A stretch of DNA of 64,000 nucleotides from JAJPXC01 sp964520525 (GTDB lineage Bacteria > Bacteroidota > Bacteroidia > Bacteroidales > Muribaculaceae), in NCBI GenBank assembly GCA_964520525.1, contig CAZFNR010000003.1, positions 62,001-126,000 on the forward strand, written 5' to 3'. Below the pieces are notes generated by a model. It worked only from the letters and a program-made list of their open reading frames with translations, made no database searches and had not been told where the DNA came from. The position numbers and the translations under genes are program-made. Numbering within the stretch: the stretch's first letter is position 1; every line of letters starts with the position of its first letter. Below are positions 7,924 through 16,957 of this stretch, in pieces.

Positions 7924-8943
7924 TCAGCCCAATTGCGAGAACCGCCGCCAACCGCGAGCATAATATGCCGTCAGAAGATTCAGACGGCAATCTCGGCGTT
8001 CGCGTAGCAGGTCGCGAGTTACCGCGGTCTTGTACATCCTCCTCATGCGTCGGAAATCGTGGTGAGCCTTAATCACAGCCTTCGCATTTCCCCAATCCAT
8101 AGTCAAGGCAAACTTCATGAACGCTATCGTGTCGAGCAGACGACGACGTAGCAAAGTCCTGCGGCGGCTTTTCGGAGGCAGATTTTTGTGGAGCAACAAC
8201 AGATTGTTGCGGAAATTAAGGTAGGTCTTTCGCGGGTTTGATGCCGGCAGACTCCCCCCGCCGAGATGGTACACCACCCCTTGCGGCACGGCGACGATGT
8301 CATATCCCATTAGCAGTATTCGCCAACACAGGTCTATCTCCTCCATGTGGGCAAAAAAATCCTTGTCCAGCCCCCCCGCTTTCAGATACAGGTCTGACCT
8401 CACCATCAGTGCGGCCCCGGTAGCCCAGAAAATCGGTATCACGCTGTCATATTGTCCATTGTCAGGCTCTACTGTCGAGAACATCCGTCCGCGGCAATAC
8501 GGGTAGCCGTTGCGGTCTATAAATCCGCCCGAGGCCCCGGCGTATTCAAACAGCTCCGGCTCGCGATACGACCTTATTTTAGGCTGGCAGGCACCCGTGG
8601 CAGGGTGCGACTCCATGTAATCATAAAGCGGGCGCAGCCATCCGTCGGCGGTCGCAACGTCTGAGTTGAGCAACACCGTGTAGCGGTATTGTGTCAGTTC
8701 TATCGCCTTGTTATATCCCTCGGCAAACCCGTAATTTTTGTCAAATTCGATGAGTTTTACCGTCGGGAACTTTTCCCTCAGCAGAGCTATCGAGCCATCG
8801 GTGCTGCCGTTGTCGGCCACAATCACGTCGGCGATGTCGGCTGGGGTGGTGGCTGTTACTTGTGGTAGGAACTCGTCAAGAAGTTTTTCACCGTTCCAGT
8901 TTAGGATTATGACCGCTATCGGTTTATTGCTGTTTAGTGCCAT
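7924..8943 (-). CDS. GT2 family glycosyltransferase (rhamnosyltransferase-like)
   Basis: A 339-residue GT-A fold enzyme that adds a sugar from a nucleotide donor to an envelope glycan. The family hallmarks are the start IAVIILNWNGEKLL, the nucleotide loop VIVADNGSTDGS, the DXD-like NSDVATAD and the acceptor-side ED-type region HMEEIDLCWR. A basic region of about 80 residues at the C terminus probably contacts the membrane. It is the last gene of the minus-strand operon mtaB-acyltransferase-GT2 and overlaps the acyltransferase gene by 20 bases. Donor and acceptor are not determined; lipopolysaccharide core is plausible from its neighbour. Confidence 0.9.
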   Translation of the reverse strand: MALNSNKPIAVIILNWNGEKLLDEFLPQVTATTPADIADVIVADNGSTDGSIALLREKFPTVKLIEFDKNYGFAEGYNKAIELTQYRYTVLLNSDVATADGWLRPLYDYMESHPATGACQPKIRSYREPELFEYAGASGGFIDRNGYPYCRGRMFSTVEPDNGQYDSVIPIFWATGAALMVRSDLYLKAGGLDKDFFAHMEEIDLCWRILLMGYDIVAVPQGVVYHLGGGSLPASNPRKTYLNFRNNLLLLHKNLPPKSRRRTLLRRRLLDTIAFMKFALTMDWGNAKAVIKAHHDFRRMRRMYKTAVTRDLLRERRDCRLNLLTAYYARGWRRFSQLG

Positions 8944-9859
8944 TCGGTAGGTCGTTTGCGGGTAACGTCACTGGTATTTTCCAACGTTTGTGGGTCCACA
9001 GCCAGTTGGCGGGGTCTCTTCTTATCGTTTCTTCGAGAAGTGCGGCGTATTGGTCGGTAAGCTCCATCGGTTGCAGCTTCGACGCGTCTTCAGTCAGCAG
9101 CTTCATCTTTATCGTGTAGTGACCGCGGCTGGTTTTCACCATGTCCCAATACACCACGGCCATACCAAGTTTTGTCGCGAGGGTCTCAGTCCCGGTGATA
9201 AAAGCCGTCGGGTGGTTAACGAACATAAGCACCCGCGTCGGGTCACCATGGCTTGGTTTCTGGTCGCTCATAAAGCCGGTGATTGACGGCATATTGGATT
9301 TGCGCAACTTCAACAAGTCGCGTAGAACGCTGCTCTTGGGAAACGACAGCGGCTTGAAGCGGCTGCGTATCTTGAGCATATATGCGTCAAACCATTTGTT
9401 GCGCAGCGGGCGGTAGACTTGGCAGAACTCGGCGTCAACACCCGCTTTCAGCCCGCTCCACAAGGTTATTGACGGTGCCCACTCCCAGTTGAACGTGTGG
9501 GCGAAGTAAGCCACGATTGATTTCCCCTCGCTCATCAGCCTGTCGACATCTTCGATTCCCTCGAAGGTCATCCGGCGTTTGATTTCGTCGTCTGAAATAT
9601 GCCCCAGTTTGATTGTCTCTACGATGTAGTCGGCGAAGTTGCGGAAAAAACGGCGGCAGATTTGACGGTGCTCTCGCTCGCCTTTTTCGGGAAACGAGTC
9701 AGATATATGTTTCAGCGCCACTTTGCGGCGGTATCTCACCACATGGTAGAGCATCACGAAAATCATGTCAGACAATCCATAGAGCATCCACATCGGCATT
9801 CGTGAACCCGCGGCGAGCATCAGTTGCAGCGGTTTGTATTTCCAATCCTTCATAGACAT
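8924..9859 (-). CDS. LpxL/HtrB-like lysophospholipid acyltransferase
   Basis: This 311-residue protein belongs to the lipid A late acyltransferase family, which adds a secondary acyl chain to lipid A on the inner face of the cytoplasmic membrane. The catalytic HX4E motif is HTFNWE at residues 121-126, and an N-terminal hydrophobic segment (about 20-40) anchors it. A conserved ITGFMSDQKPS region follows. The gene overlaps mtaB by 10 bases upstream and the GT2 gene by 20 bases downstream, so the three are translated from one message. A second in-frame ATG two codons in is possible. Confidence 0.9.
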   Translation of the reverse strand: MSMKDWKYKPLQLMLAAGSRMPMWMLYGLSDMIFVMLYHVVRYRRKVALKHISDSFPEKGEREHRQICRRFFRNFADYIVETIKLGHISDDEIKRRMTFEGIEDVDRLMSEGKSIVAYFAHTFNWEWAPSITLWSGLKAGVDAEFCQVYRPLRNKWFDAYMLKIRSRFKPLSFPKSSVLRDLLKLRKSNMPSITGFMSDQKPSHGDPTRVLMFVNHPTAFITGTETLATKLGMAVVYWDMVKTSRGHYTIKMKLLTEDASKLQPMELTDQYAALLEETIRRDPANWLWTHKRWKIPVTLPANDLPNGTKQQ

Positions 9860-11166
9860 ACCTCCCCGGCGATTTCCTCGCCACCGTTTATTATTTCGTT
9901 TAGTTTCACGTTGACTATGCTGTTGTCCAATGACTTGTCGGCTGTCACCCTCACTTTCAGATAGTTGTCGGTGAAACCCGACATTTCTCCGTCGTGGCCG
10001 TGTTCCAACAGCACCCGCCGCGTCTGCCCCTTGAAACGCAAGGCAAATTCCGACAGCTTTTTCTCCGATAGATTCAGCATCACGCGGGTGCGGCGGTGCT
10101 TCTCTTCCTGAGGCACGACGTGGTCGATTGACAGCGCTTTCGTCCCGGGACGCTCCGAGTAGGGGAAAACGTGCAACTGCGAGATGTTGAGCGATTCGAT
10201 GAAATCGTGCGACGCTTTGAACTCATCGGGAGTCTCACCGCGAGCCCCGACTATCAAGTCGACCCCGATAAACGCATCGGGCAACGTACGGTTAATCAGC
10301 TCTATTCTGTCGCGGAAAAGGGCCGTGTCATAGTGTCGGCGCATCAGCTTCAACACCGCGTCCGACCCGCATTGCAGCGGTATGTGGAAATGGGGCATAA
10401 AACTCCGCGAGCCCGCGACAAAGTCGATAATCTCAGGCGTGAGCAAGTTAGGCTCTATCGACGATATGCGGTAACGCTCTATTCCGTCGACCCGGTCAAG
10501 CTCTTTGATTAGGTCTAAAAACGTGTCGTCACGTCCCTTGCCGAAATCACCGATGTTGACCCCTGTGATGACAATCTCTTTACCTCCATTGGCGGCCGCT
10601 TCGCGGGCCTGCGCCACTAAGTCGCCGATGTTGCCCGAACGGCTGCGCCCGCGGGCCATCGGTATTGTGCAGTAGGTGCAGTAATAGTCGCAACCGTCCT
10701 GGACTTTCAGAAAATAGCGGGTGCGGTCACCGTGTGAACACGATGGGATAAACCGCCGGATATCACGCGTCGGGGTGACCTCAAGGGTAGGGCGGTGAGT
10801 AGCTGTCCACTCATCCAGAAATTTGACAAGCTGGTCTTTTTGGTCGTTTCCGCCGACAACCGCCACGCCGGGTAGCGTTGCCGCCTCCTCCCCTTTGAGT
10901 TGCGCGTAGCAGCCCGTCACTAAGATAGCAGCCTCGGGATAGCGCTTCGACAATGACCTGATGGCTTGACGGCTTTTCTTGTCGGCAAGTTCGGTGACAC
11001 TGCAAGTGTTGACGACGATGATGTCGGGCGACTCGCCGATTTGGACACGACGTATGCCCCTGTCGGCAAGCATCTTCGCGACAGTCGACGTCTCTGAAAA
11101 GTTTAACTTGCATCCGAGAGTGTGGAAAAGCGCCGTACGATTGTCAAATGTCGATTTATCTATCAT
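9850..11166 (-). CDS. mtaB: tRNA (t6A37) methylthiotransferase MtaB
   Basis: MtaB is a radical-SAM enzyme that converts t6A at position 37 of certain tRNAs to ms2t6A. The 438-residue protein has the N-terminal UPF0004 domain with cysteines C19 (LGCKLN), C55 (NTCSVT) and C86 (TGCYAQ) for one iron-sulfur cluster. The radical-SAM motif C159-X3-C163-X2-C166 (GCDYYCTYC) follows, and a TRAM-like domain is at the end. The GCKLN form rather than GCQMN points to MtaB rather than MiaB or RimO. It opens the minus-strand operon with the lipid A acyltransferase and GT2. Confidence 0.93.
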   Translation of the reverse strand: MIDKSTFDNRTALFHTLGCKLNFSETSTVAKMLADRGIRRVQIGESPDIIVVNTCSVTELADKKSRQAIRSLSKRYPEAAILVTGCYAQLKGEEAATLPGVAVVGGNDQKDQLVKFLDEWTATHRPTLEVTPTRDIRRFIPSCSHGDRTRYFLKVQDGCDYYCTYCTIPMARGRSRSGNIGDLVAQAREAAANGGKEIVITGVNIGDFGKGRDDTFLDLIKELDRVDGIERYRISSIEPNLLTPEIIDFVAGSRSFMPHFHIPLQCGSDAVLKLMRRHYDTALFRDRIELINRTLPDAFIGVDLIVGARGETPDEFKASHDFIESLNISQLHVFPYSERPGTKALSIDHVVPQEEKHRRTRVMLNLSEKKLSEFALRFKGQTRRVLLEHGHDGEMSGFTDNYLKVRVTADKSLDNSIVNVKLNEIINGGEEIAGEVCL

Positions 11167-11193
11167 GTTGCTCTTTAAAACTCATTTGATTTA

Positions 11194-11201
11194 CAAAGAT
11201 A
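11194..11201 (-). promoter_or_regulatory. -7 box of the mtaB operon
   Basis: On the minus strand TATCTTTG lies 28 bases before the mtaB start. It is divergent from the acyl-CoA ligase promoter at 11247-11254. No clear -33 TTTG. Confidence 0.6.
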
Positions 11202-11246
11202 ACGCTTTTTACCAATCGAAAAAGCGTCAATTCCCACCTTTTTCTT

Positions 11247-11254
11247 TACCTTTG
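11247..11254 (+). promoter_or_regulatory. -7 box of the acyl-CoA ligase gene
   Basis: TACCTTTG matches the Bacteroidota consensus and lies 29 bases before the ATG at 11284. The upstream box is not recognisable. Confidence 0.55.
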
Positions 11255-11283
11255 CTCCCCGATAACTTTGAAAATAGTTGAAT

Positions 11284-12957
11284 ATGACATATTATACTGA
11301 AGATTTCAACAAAATTTTTGCTGACAGTTTCAGCAAAAACTGGAGTTTACCCGCCCTCACTGAATATGGTTCAGGCAACACCGAAACCTACGGCGAGTTC
11401 GCCCGTCACATCGCCCGCGTGCACATCCTGTTTGAAAGCGTCGGGATAAAACCGGGCAACAAAGTGGCCCTGGTCGGTAAAAACAATGCGACATGGGTCT
11501 TGACATTTATGGCCACCGTCACCTACGGAGCCGTGATAGTGCCGATTTTACAGGATTTCAATCCCACCGACACCCAGCATATCATAAACAACTCCGACGC
11601 TGAACTGCTCTTCGTTTCCCCGGCAATCTGGGAAAACCTCGACTTCGAGTGCCTCCCGCGGATTAGAGCCGTGGTCTCGCTCGAAAACCGCCGTCTGCTC
11701 GCCGTACGCGACACCGACGCCCAACTAATCGAGAAAGCGTTGAGAAACCTCACCCGCAAGTTCCGCCGCCGCTATCCCGCCGGTTTCACACGCGACTGCG
11801 TCAGATATCCCAAGGTCTCAGCCGACGATGTAGCCGTGATTAACTACACGTCAGGGACAACAGGATTCTCCAAAGGGGTGATGCTGACCTACGGCAACCT
11901 TGTCGGCAACATCATCTTCGGCATAAAATCGCGCCTCCACTTCTCAGGCTCGCGCTGCCTGTCGTTTCTGCCTTTGGCCCACGCCTACGGATGCGCCTTC
12001 GATATGCTCGTGCCGCTCGCTGTCGGCACTCACATAACGCTTTTCGGACGACTCCCGTCGCCGAAACTGTTGCAATCGGCATTGGCCGACGTTAAACCCA
12101 ATCTGGTAATCTGTGTCCCTCTGATTCTTGAAAAGATATACCGCAAAAGCATTGTGCCACTAATCAATAAGCGCGCCATGCGCTGGGCGTTGGTGATCCC
12201 TCTGCTTGACACAGCCATCTACGCCAAGATACGCCGCAAACTCGTGGAAGCTTTCGGCGGAAACTTCGAAGAAGTGATTGTCGGAGGCGCACCGCTCAAC
12301 CGCGAAGTCGAGGAATTTCTGAACCATATCAAGTTCCCGTTCACCGTGGGCTACGGCATGACCGAGTGCGGCCCACTCGTCAGCTACACTCCGTGGCGGC
12401 AGTTCGAACCCTCATCGGCAGGGCGCGTGTTGAGCCCCATAATGGAAACTAAGGTGCTGAGCAGCGACCCGGAGAATATCCCCGGCGAAATCTGTGTCAG
12501 AGGGCAAAACGTCATGAAAGGCTACTACAAAAACCCCGACGCCACCGAAGCCGTGCTTGACCAAGACGGGTGGCTTCACACAGGCGACATGGGTACCGTC
12601 TCGGCCGACGGCACAATCTTCATCCGGGGCCGCTATAAGACCATGATACTCTCGGCAAGCGGACAGAACATCTACCCCGAGGAAATCGAGGCGAAACTCA
12701 ACAATATGCTCTACGTCGCCGAAAGCCTCGTCGTCGAGCGCGGTAACGGCCTCACCGCATTGGTCTACCCCGATTACGAAGCTATGGATGCCGACGGCAT
12801 CGCCATACAAGCATTGCCCGAAGTCATGGAACACATCCGTCAGGATCTCAACAAGCTTGTTGCCCCCTACGAACAGATTCAGCGCATACAACTCATCGCC
12901 AACGAATTTGAAAAAACCCCGAAACGCTCCATCAAACGCTATCTCTACAACGCCTAA
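11284..12957 (+). CDS. AMP-dependent long-chain acyl-CoA synthetase
   Basis: This 557-residue enzyme activates a fatty acid to acyl-AMP and then acyl-CoA or another thioester. The adenylate-forming motifs are clear: INYTSGTTGFSKGVMLTYGN (P-loop), the GYGMTECGP motif, LHTGDMG and the lysine-containing hinge RGRYKTMILSASGQNIYPEE. FadD-type length is usual. The ATG at 11284 is chosen; a TTG two codons upstream is in frame. No terminator is apparent after the stop. In a Bacteroidales anaerobe it probably recycles exogenous or membrane-derived fatty acids (inference). Confidence 0.92.
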   Translation: MTYYTEDFNKIFADSFSKNWSLPALTEYGSGNTETYGEFARHIARVHILFESVGIKPGNKVALVGKNNATWVLTFMATVTYGAVIVPILQDFNPTDTQHIINNSDAELLFVSPAIWENLDFECLPRIRAVVSLENRRLLAVRDTDAQLIEKALRNLTRKFRRRYPAGFTRDCVRYPKVSADDVAVINYTSGTTGFSKGVMLTYGNLVGNIIFGIKSRLHFSGSRCLSFLPLAHAYGCAFDMLVPLAVGTHITLFGRLPSPKLLQSALADVKPNLVICVPLILEKIYRKSIVPLINKRAMRWALVIPLLDTAIYAKIRRKLVEAFGGNFEEVIVGGAPLNREVEEFLNHIKFPFTVGYGMTECGPLVSYTPWRQFEPSSAGRVLSPIMETKVLSSDPENIPGEICVRGQNVMKGYYKNPDATEAVLDQDGWLHTGDMGTVSADGTIFIRGRYKTMILSASGQNIYPEEIEAKLNNMLYVAESLVVERGNGLTALVYPDYEAMDADGIAIQALPEVMEHIRQDLNKLVAPYEQIQRIQLIANEFEKTPKRSIKRYLYNA

Positions 12958-13032
12958 TATCACTCATCGATAACCTCACCGGCTCCGACAATGACTTGGC
13001 TGGACTTCGTGAGTTCCAAAATCTTCTTCGTC

Positions 13033-14131
13033 ATGAGTAATTCCGTTAAAAAAAACGAATCGTTCGTTAACATCCGAAGTTATCGAGCCGCTTTATAGCA
13101 TGGCTTCTACCGTTATTGAACGATCTCGCAGCACTGCTTATCGTTAGATTAACGAAACTCTTGTTCGCCGTAATTGGGAATTGGGCAAAATAATTGCGCA
13201 AGAAGGGCTAAATGGTGAAGACCGCGCCAAATACGGTGCTTCGGTTATCAGGGAACTCACCAAGCGTCTGACAGTTTCCTATGGCAAGGGGTATACAAAA
13301 ACCAATTTGTACGGCTTTGTTCAGTTTTGTCAGATGTTCCCAAATATTTTCCACACGGTGTGTGGAAAATCCACCCCGCTATTAACATGGTCTCATTATC
13401 GCACACTGATTCAGGAACTTAACGACGATGCTCGCCAATGGTATGAAGTCGAAGCCGCAGAACAAAACTGGAGTGTGCGCACTCTCCAGCGAAATATCAG
13501 TTCGCAATACTACCACCGTTTGCTTGCCTCTCAACGCAAAGACCTTGTCGAGAAAGAAATGTTGCAGCTCACTGCTCCCTTGTAGTTGCCCGACCCGACG
13601 GGATTTATTAAGAACCCCGTAATCGGTGAATTTCTCGGTTTCACCGCCGACTCCTCTTTCCGGGAAACTGAGCTGGAGCAGTCCATAATTGATAATCTCG
13701 AAAAATTTCTGCTCGAATTAGGCAAAGGTTTTGCCTTTGTTGCTCGTCAGCAACATATCCACACTGAAAAAGAAGATTGCTATATTGACCTCGTTTTCTA
13801 CAACATTTACCTGAAGTGCTATGTGTTGATTGTCCTTAAAACCTCGAAAATATGCCATCAAGATGTGGGTCAGATGGATATGTATGTCATAATGTATGAC
13901 GAACTTAAGCGCACTGAGGGCGATAATCCGACAATCGGCATTTTGCTTTGTGATGATACCGATGAGGATATAGCTCGCTACTCTGTGCTTCACGATAGTG
14001 ACCATTTGTTCGCATCGAAGCATATGACCTATATGCCCACTTCCGAACAGCTTCGTGCAGAAATTGAGAGACAGAAGACGATATTCTATTTATCGCAAAA
14101 ACAATCTGAAAAAGATATTGGTAAAGAGTAA
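13033..14131 (+). pseudogene. Degraded DUF1016 (YhcG) PD-(D/E)XK nuclease gene
   Basis: The reading frame resembles YhcG/DUF1016 proteins from an N-terminal helical domain (NETLVRRNWELGKIIAQE) to the nuclease domain (QQHIHTEKEDCYIDLVFYN, HQDVGQMDMYV). It is broken at least three times. The initial ATG frame (13033) stops at 13096-13098. The main frame then carries in-frame TAG codons at 13145-13147 and 13583-13585. In addition the D-L-K catalytic element, normally VLIDLKT, reads VLIVLKT, so the acidic residue is lost. Members of this family associate with restriction systems and mobile DNA. TAG is used as a normal stop elsewhere here (37494-37496), so recoding is unlikely. Confidence 0.85.
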
Positions 14132-14474
14132 ACTTTCAACGGCATGAAAGGCTAATTCTCCGAAAGCGAATATGAAGAAGCCCACAAAGGTAAATGCCAC
14201 TATCGCAGAGACGTGTGTGAGCAGATGCATACATTCTATATGCGCGACATACCGCATTTAATTGCGTTATTGTCAGCTTTCGTGTATCTGCGACACAACG
14301 GCGACAAGGATAACTCCAGATGGAGCGTGGAACTTTTGGTGGAGCGGTGGTCAAGCTGCGAATACAATCTCACCAGCGGGCGGGGAGGAACTGAAATGGA
14401 CAATCGGAGTTGTGCGTTTTGCCATGTTGGCAAAATGTAGTAACTTGCGGTGAAATTTAATTTGTGACTTCACG
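14132..14474 (+). other. Region between nuclease pseudogene and rmlB; orphan open frame
   Basis: In the frame of the pseudogene, an open stretch runs from a TAA at 14153-14155 to 14440, with a possible ATG at 14219 and more upstream residues (SESEYEEAHKGKCHYRRDVC). It has no recognised product and its composition is unremarkable, so it may be a decayed gene. The right end contains a putative rmlB promoter. Otherwise nothing was identified. Confidence 0.4.
14417..14448 (+). promoter_or_regulatory. Putative promoter of the rml/fdt operon with small dyad
   Basis: TTTG at 14418-14421 and TAACTTGC at 14441-14448 (one base off TAnnTTTG) are 19 bases apart. The -33 box is part of a 7-bp inverted repeat, TTTTGCC at 14417-14423 and GGCAAAA at 14429-14435, which could be an operator. 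Confidence 0.45.
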
Positions 14475-15659
14475 ATGAAAAAATACCTGGTGACCGGCGG
14501 TGCCGGATTTATCGGCGCCAATTTTGTTAAATATATCTTGTCAAAGCACGACGATATTGGCCGAGTGGTCATTCTTGACGCCTTGACTTATGCCGGAAAT
14601 CTCCTGACGATAAAAAACGAGCTTGAGGACCCCCGTGTCACATTTGTCAAGGGCGATATCGCCGACGCGTCAGTCGTCGCTGATATTTTTCAGCGTTTTG
14701 ACCCCGATTTCGTTGTCAATTTCGCTGCGGAAAGCCATGTCGACCGTAGCATAAATAACCCCCGCTTATTCTTGGAAACCAACATTTTAGGGACGCAGTG
14801 CTTGCTTGATTGCGCTCGTCGCTCATGGGCTTTGGCCGGGGGTGGATACAAACCGGGCAAAAAATATCTGCAGATAAGCACCGATGAGGTCTATGGCTCT
14901 CTGTCAAAGGAGTTTGACCCCCCGCAACCATTGTCGCTCCCCGAGGAGCTTTCTGAAGTGGTCAAAGGGCGCGACAACCTCAAATGCTACGGCAAAAACT
15001 TCTTTGTCGAGACTACCCCCATCTCGCCCCGGTCGCCCTACTCGGCCTCAAAAGCGAGTGCCGATATGATAACGCTCGCATATCATGAGACTTACGGCCT
15101 GCCGATAAACATCACGCGATGCAGCAACAATTATGGCCCATATCACTTCCCCGAGAAACTCATACCGCTTATTATCAAAAACATACTCGATGGTAAGCCC
15201 CTCCCCGTCTATGGCAAAGGCGTTAACGTCCGCGACTGGCTTTATGTCCGCGACCATGCCAAAGCCATCGACATGGTGCTGCGCAATGGCAGGGTGGGTG
15301 AAATTTATAACGTCGGAGGCTTTAACGAGGAGCGAAACATCGACCTCGTGAAAACCGTTGTTGATACGGTAGCCAAACTTGTCAAAGAAAACCCCGCCTA
15401 CCTCGATTTGTTCGCCGACCCGAGCCGTCCAATCGACTACTCGATGATAACATTTGTCGCTGACCGGCCGGGACATGATATGCGCTATGCGATTGACCCT
15501 GCGAAGATTGCCACCGAACTCGGCTGGTACCCCGAAACTCCGCTTAGCCGCGGGCTCGCGCTCACTGTCAAATGGTATCTTGACAACCCGGCGTGGATTG
15601 AAAGTGTCACCTCGGGCGACTATCAGAAATATTATGACGAAATGTATTCCAACCGCTAA
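14475..15659 (+). CDS. rmlB: dTDP-glucose 4,6-dehydratase
   Basis: RmlB converts dTDP-glucose to dTDP-4-keto-6-deoxyglucose, the branch point for rhamnose and amino-deoxy sugars. The 394-residue short-chain dehydrogenase fold begins with the NAD-binding GGAGFIGANF and has the catalytic SPYSASKASAD (YxxxK) and AESHVDRSINNP motifs. About 25 extra residues before the YxxxK motif (rich in Pro, Leu and Glu) make it longer than the usual 350. It is the first gene of a seven-gene operon and is 16 bases before rmlA. Confidence 0.95.
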   Translation: MKKYLVTGGAGFIGANFVKYILSKHDDIGRVVILDALTYAGNLLTIKNELEDPRVTFVKGDIADASVVADIFQRFDPDFVVNFAAESHVDRSINNPRLFLETNILGTQCLLDCARRSWALAGGGYKPGKKYLQISTDEVYGSLSKEFDPPQPLSLPEELSEVVKGRDNLKCYGKNFFVETTPISPRSPYSASKASADMITLAYHETYGLPINITRCSNNYGPYHFPEKLIPLIIKNILDGKPLPVYGKGVNVRDWLYVRDHAKAIDMVLRNGRVGEIYNVGGFNEERNIDLVKTVVDTVAKLVKENPAYLDLFADPSRPIDYSMITFVADRPGHDMRYAIDPAKIATELGWYPETPLSRGLALTVKWYLDNPAWIESVTSGDYQKYYDEMYSNR

Positions 15660-15675
15660 AACAGCCTAATCCGTT

Positions 15676-16575
15676 ATGAAAGGCATCGTACTCGCCGGTG
15701 GCGCCGGAACCCGTCTATACCCCGTCACAAAAGGCATTTCCAAACAGCTCATCCCCGTCTACGACAAACCGATGATATATTACCCCATCTCGGTGCTTAT
15801 GCTCGCCGGGATACGCGATATTCTCATTATATCCACCCCCGACGACCTCCCCTCGTTCCGACGCTTGCTTGGCGACGGAGCCGAGCTTGGTGTGAGGTTC
15901 AGCTATGCCCGGCAACCGCATCCCGAGGGGCTGGCTCAAGCATTCTTGATTGGCGAAGAGTTTATAGGTGATGACGACGTGTGCCTTGTGCTTGGCGATA
16001 ACATATTCTATGGGCAGGGATTCACCGGTATGTTGCTCGACGCCTGCGAGATAGCCTCAAAACGGCGGGAGGCCACAGTGTTCGCCTATCCCGTCAACGA
16101 CCCCCGGCGATATGGAGTGGTATCGCTCGACGACACGGGCCACGCCATATCTATCGAAGAGAAACCCGCCGCTCCAAAATCTAACCTGGCGGTCGTCGGA
16201 CTGTATTTCTACCCCAACGACGTGGTGCAAGTCGCCAAAAAAATTAAGCCATCCCCCCGCGGCGAACTTGAAATCACGTCGGTCAACGAGTGCTTCATGC
16301 GGCAAGGCCGTCTCACAGTCAAAAAATTTGGCAGAGGTTTCGCATGGCTCGACACCGGCACCGTCGATTCGCTGATGGAGGCCTCGAATTTCATCGAAGC
16401 CATACAGAAACGACAGGGACTTTACGTTGCTTCGCTCGAGGAAATAGCATTCAGGCGCGGTTTTATCGATGCTGTTTCGCTTAAAAACTTAGCGAAATTA
16501 ATGCTTTCTAACGCATACGGACAGTATCTTAACTCTCTTGCTGAAAATGGAATTGAAAAAACCTCAGATAATTAA
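15676..16575 (+). CDS. rmlA: Glucose-1-phosphate thymidylyltransferase
   Basis: RmlA makes dTDP-glucose from glucose-1-phosphate and dTTP and is the first step of the pathway whose second enzyme is encoded just upstream. The 299-residue protein has the nucleotidyltransferase signature LAGGAGTRLYPVTKGISKQL, the EKPAAPKS loop, and the C-terminal region found in short RmlA forms. Its last 29 bases overlap the first cupin gene, so translation is coupled. Confidence 0.96.
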   Translation: MKGIVLAGGAGTRLYPVTKGISKQLIPVYDKPMIYYPISVLMLAGIRDILIISTPDDLPSFRRLLGDGAELGVRFSYARQPHPEGLAQAFLIGEEFIGDDDVCLVLGDNIFYGQGFTGMLLDACEIASKRREATVFAYPVNDPRRYGVVSLDDTGHAISIEEKPAAPKSNLAVVGLYFYPNDVVQVAKKIKPSPRGELEITSVNECFMRQGRLTVKKFGRGFAWLDTGTVDSLMEASNFIEAIQKRQGLYVASLEEIAFRRGFIDAVSLKNLAKLMLSNAYGQYLNSLAENGIEKTSDN

Positions 16576-16957
16576 ACTGCCCAAAATCACCGACCCCAGA
16601 GGTAATCTGTCGGTGATTCAATCGCTTGATAACCTGCCGTTTGGCATTGCCCGATGCTACTGGATTTACGATGTGCCGTCAGGCATGGGGCGCGATGGTC
16701 ACGCATTCTATGCTTCATCAGAGCTAATCGTCGCCCTGTCAGGTAGCTTCAGTGTGGATGTGGATGACGGTAATGGAGTTACGACCTACCATCTCAACCG
16801 CCCCGATATGGGACTCTACCTGCCGCCTATGGTATGGCGCAGCCTTAAGGAGTTTTCTACCAATGCGGTAGCTATGTTACTCTCTTCAGAGTTGTATGAC
16901 CCCGCCGACTACATCAATGACTACAAACAATTCCGACAAATCAATGAAACCCGATAG
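16547..16957 (+). CDS. FdtA-like cupin, first copy (second active-site His replaced)
   Basis: A 136-residue single-domain cupin of the FdtA/QdtA (WxcM C-terminal) family. These enzymes isomerise dTDP-4-keto-6-deoxyglucose to the 3-keto sugar. The conserved core is WIYDVPSGMGRDGHAFYASSE followed by LPPMVWRSLKEF. In characterised members the active-site loop reads RGGHAH with two histidines; here the second is Phe (GHAF). The copy may therefore have changed activity or bind its neighbour as a non-catalytic partner (inference). The ATG at 16547 is chosen over a TTG at 16538. It overlaps rmlA by 29 bases and the second cupin by 14. Confidence 0.82.
   Translation: MELKKPQIIKLPKITDPRGNLSVIQSLDNLPFGIARCYWIYDVPSGMGRDGHAFYASSELIVALSGSFSVDVDDGNGVTTYHLNRPDMGLYLPPMVWRSLKEFSTNAVAMLLSSELYDPADYINDYKQFRQINETR

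Noticed and set aside
13145..13585. Recoded TAG (suppressor or pyrrolysine) in the DUF1016 gene
   Set aside because: TAG is a normal stop elsewhere in the window, there is an additional frame break and the catalytic Asp is missing, so decay is simpler.
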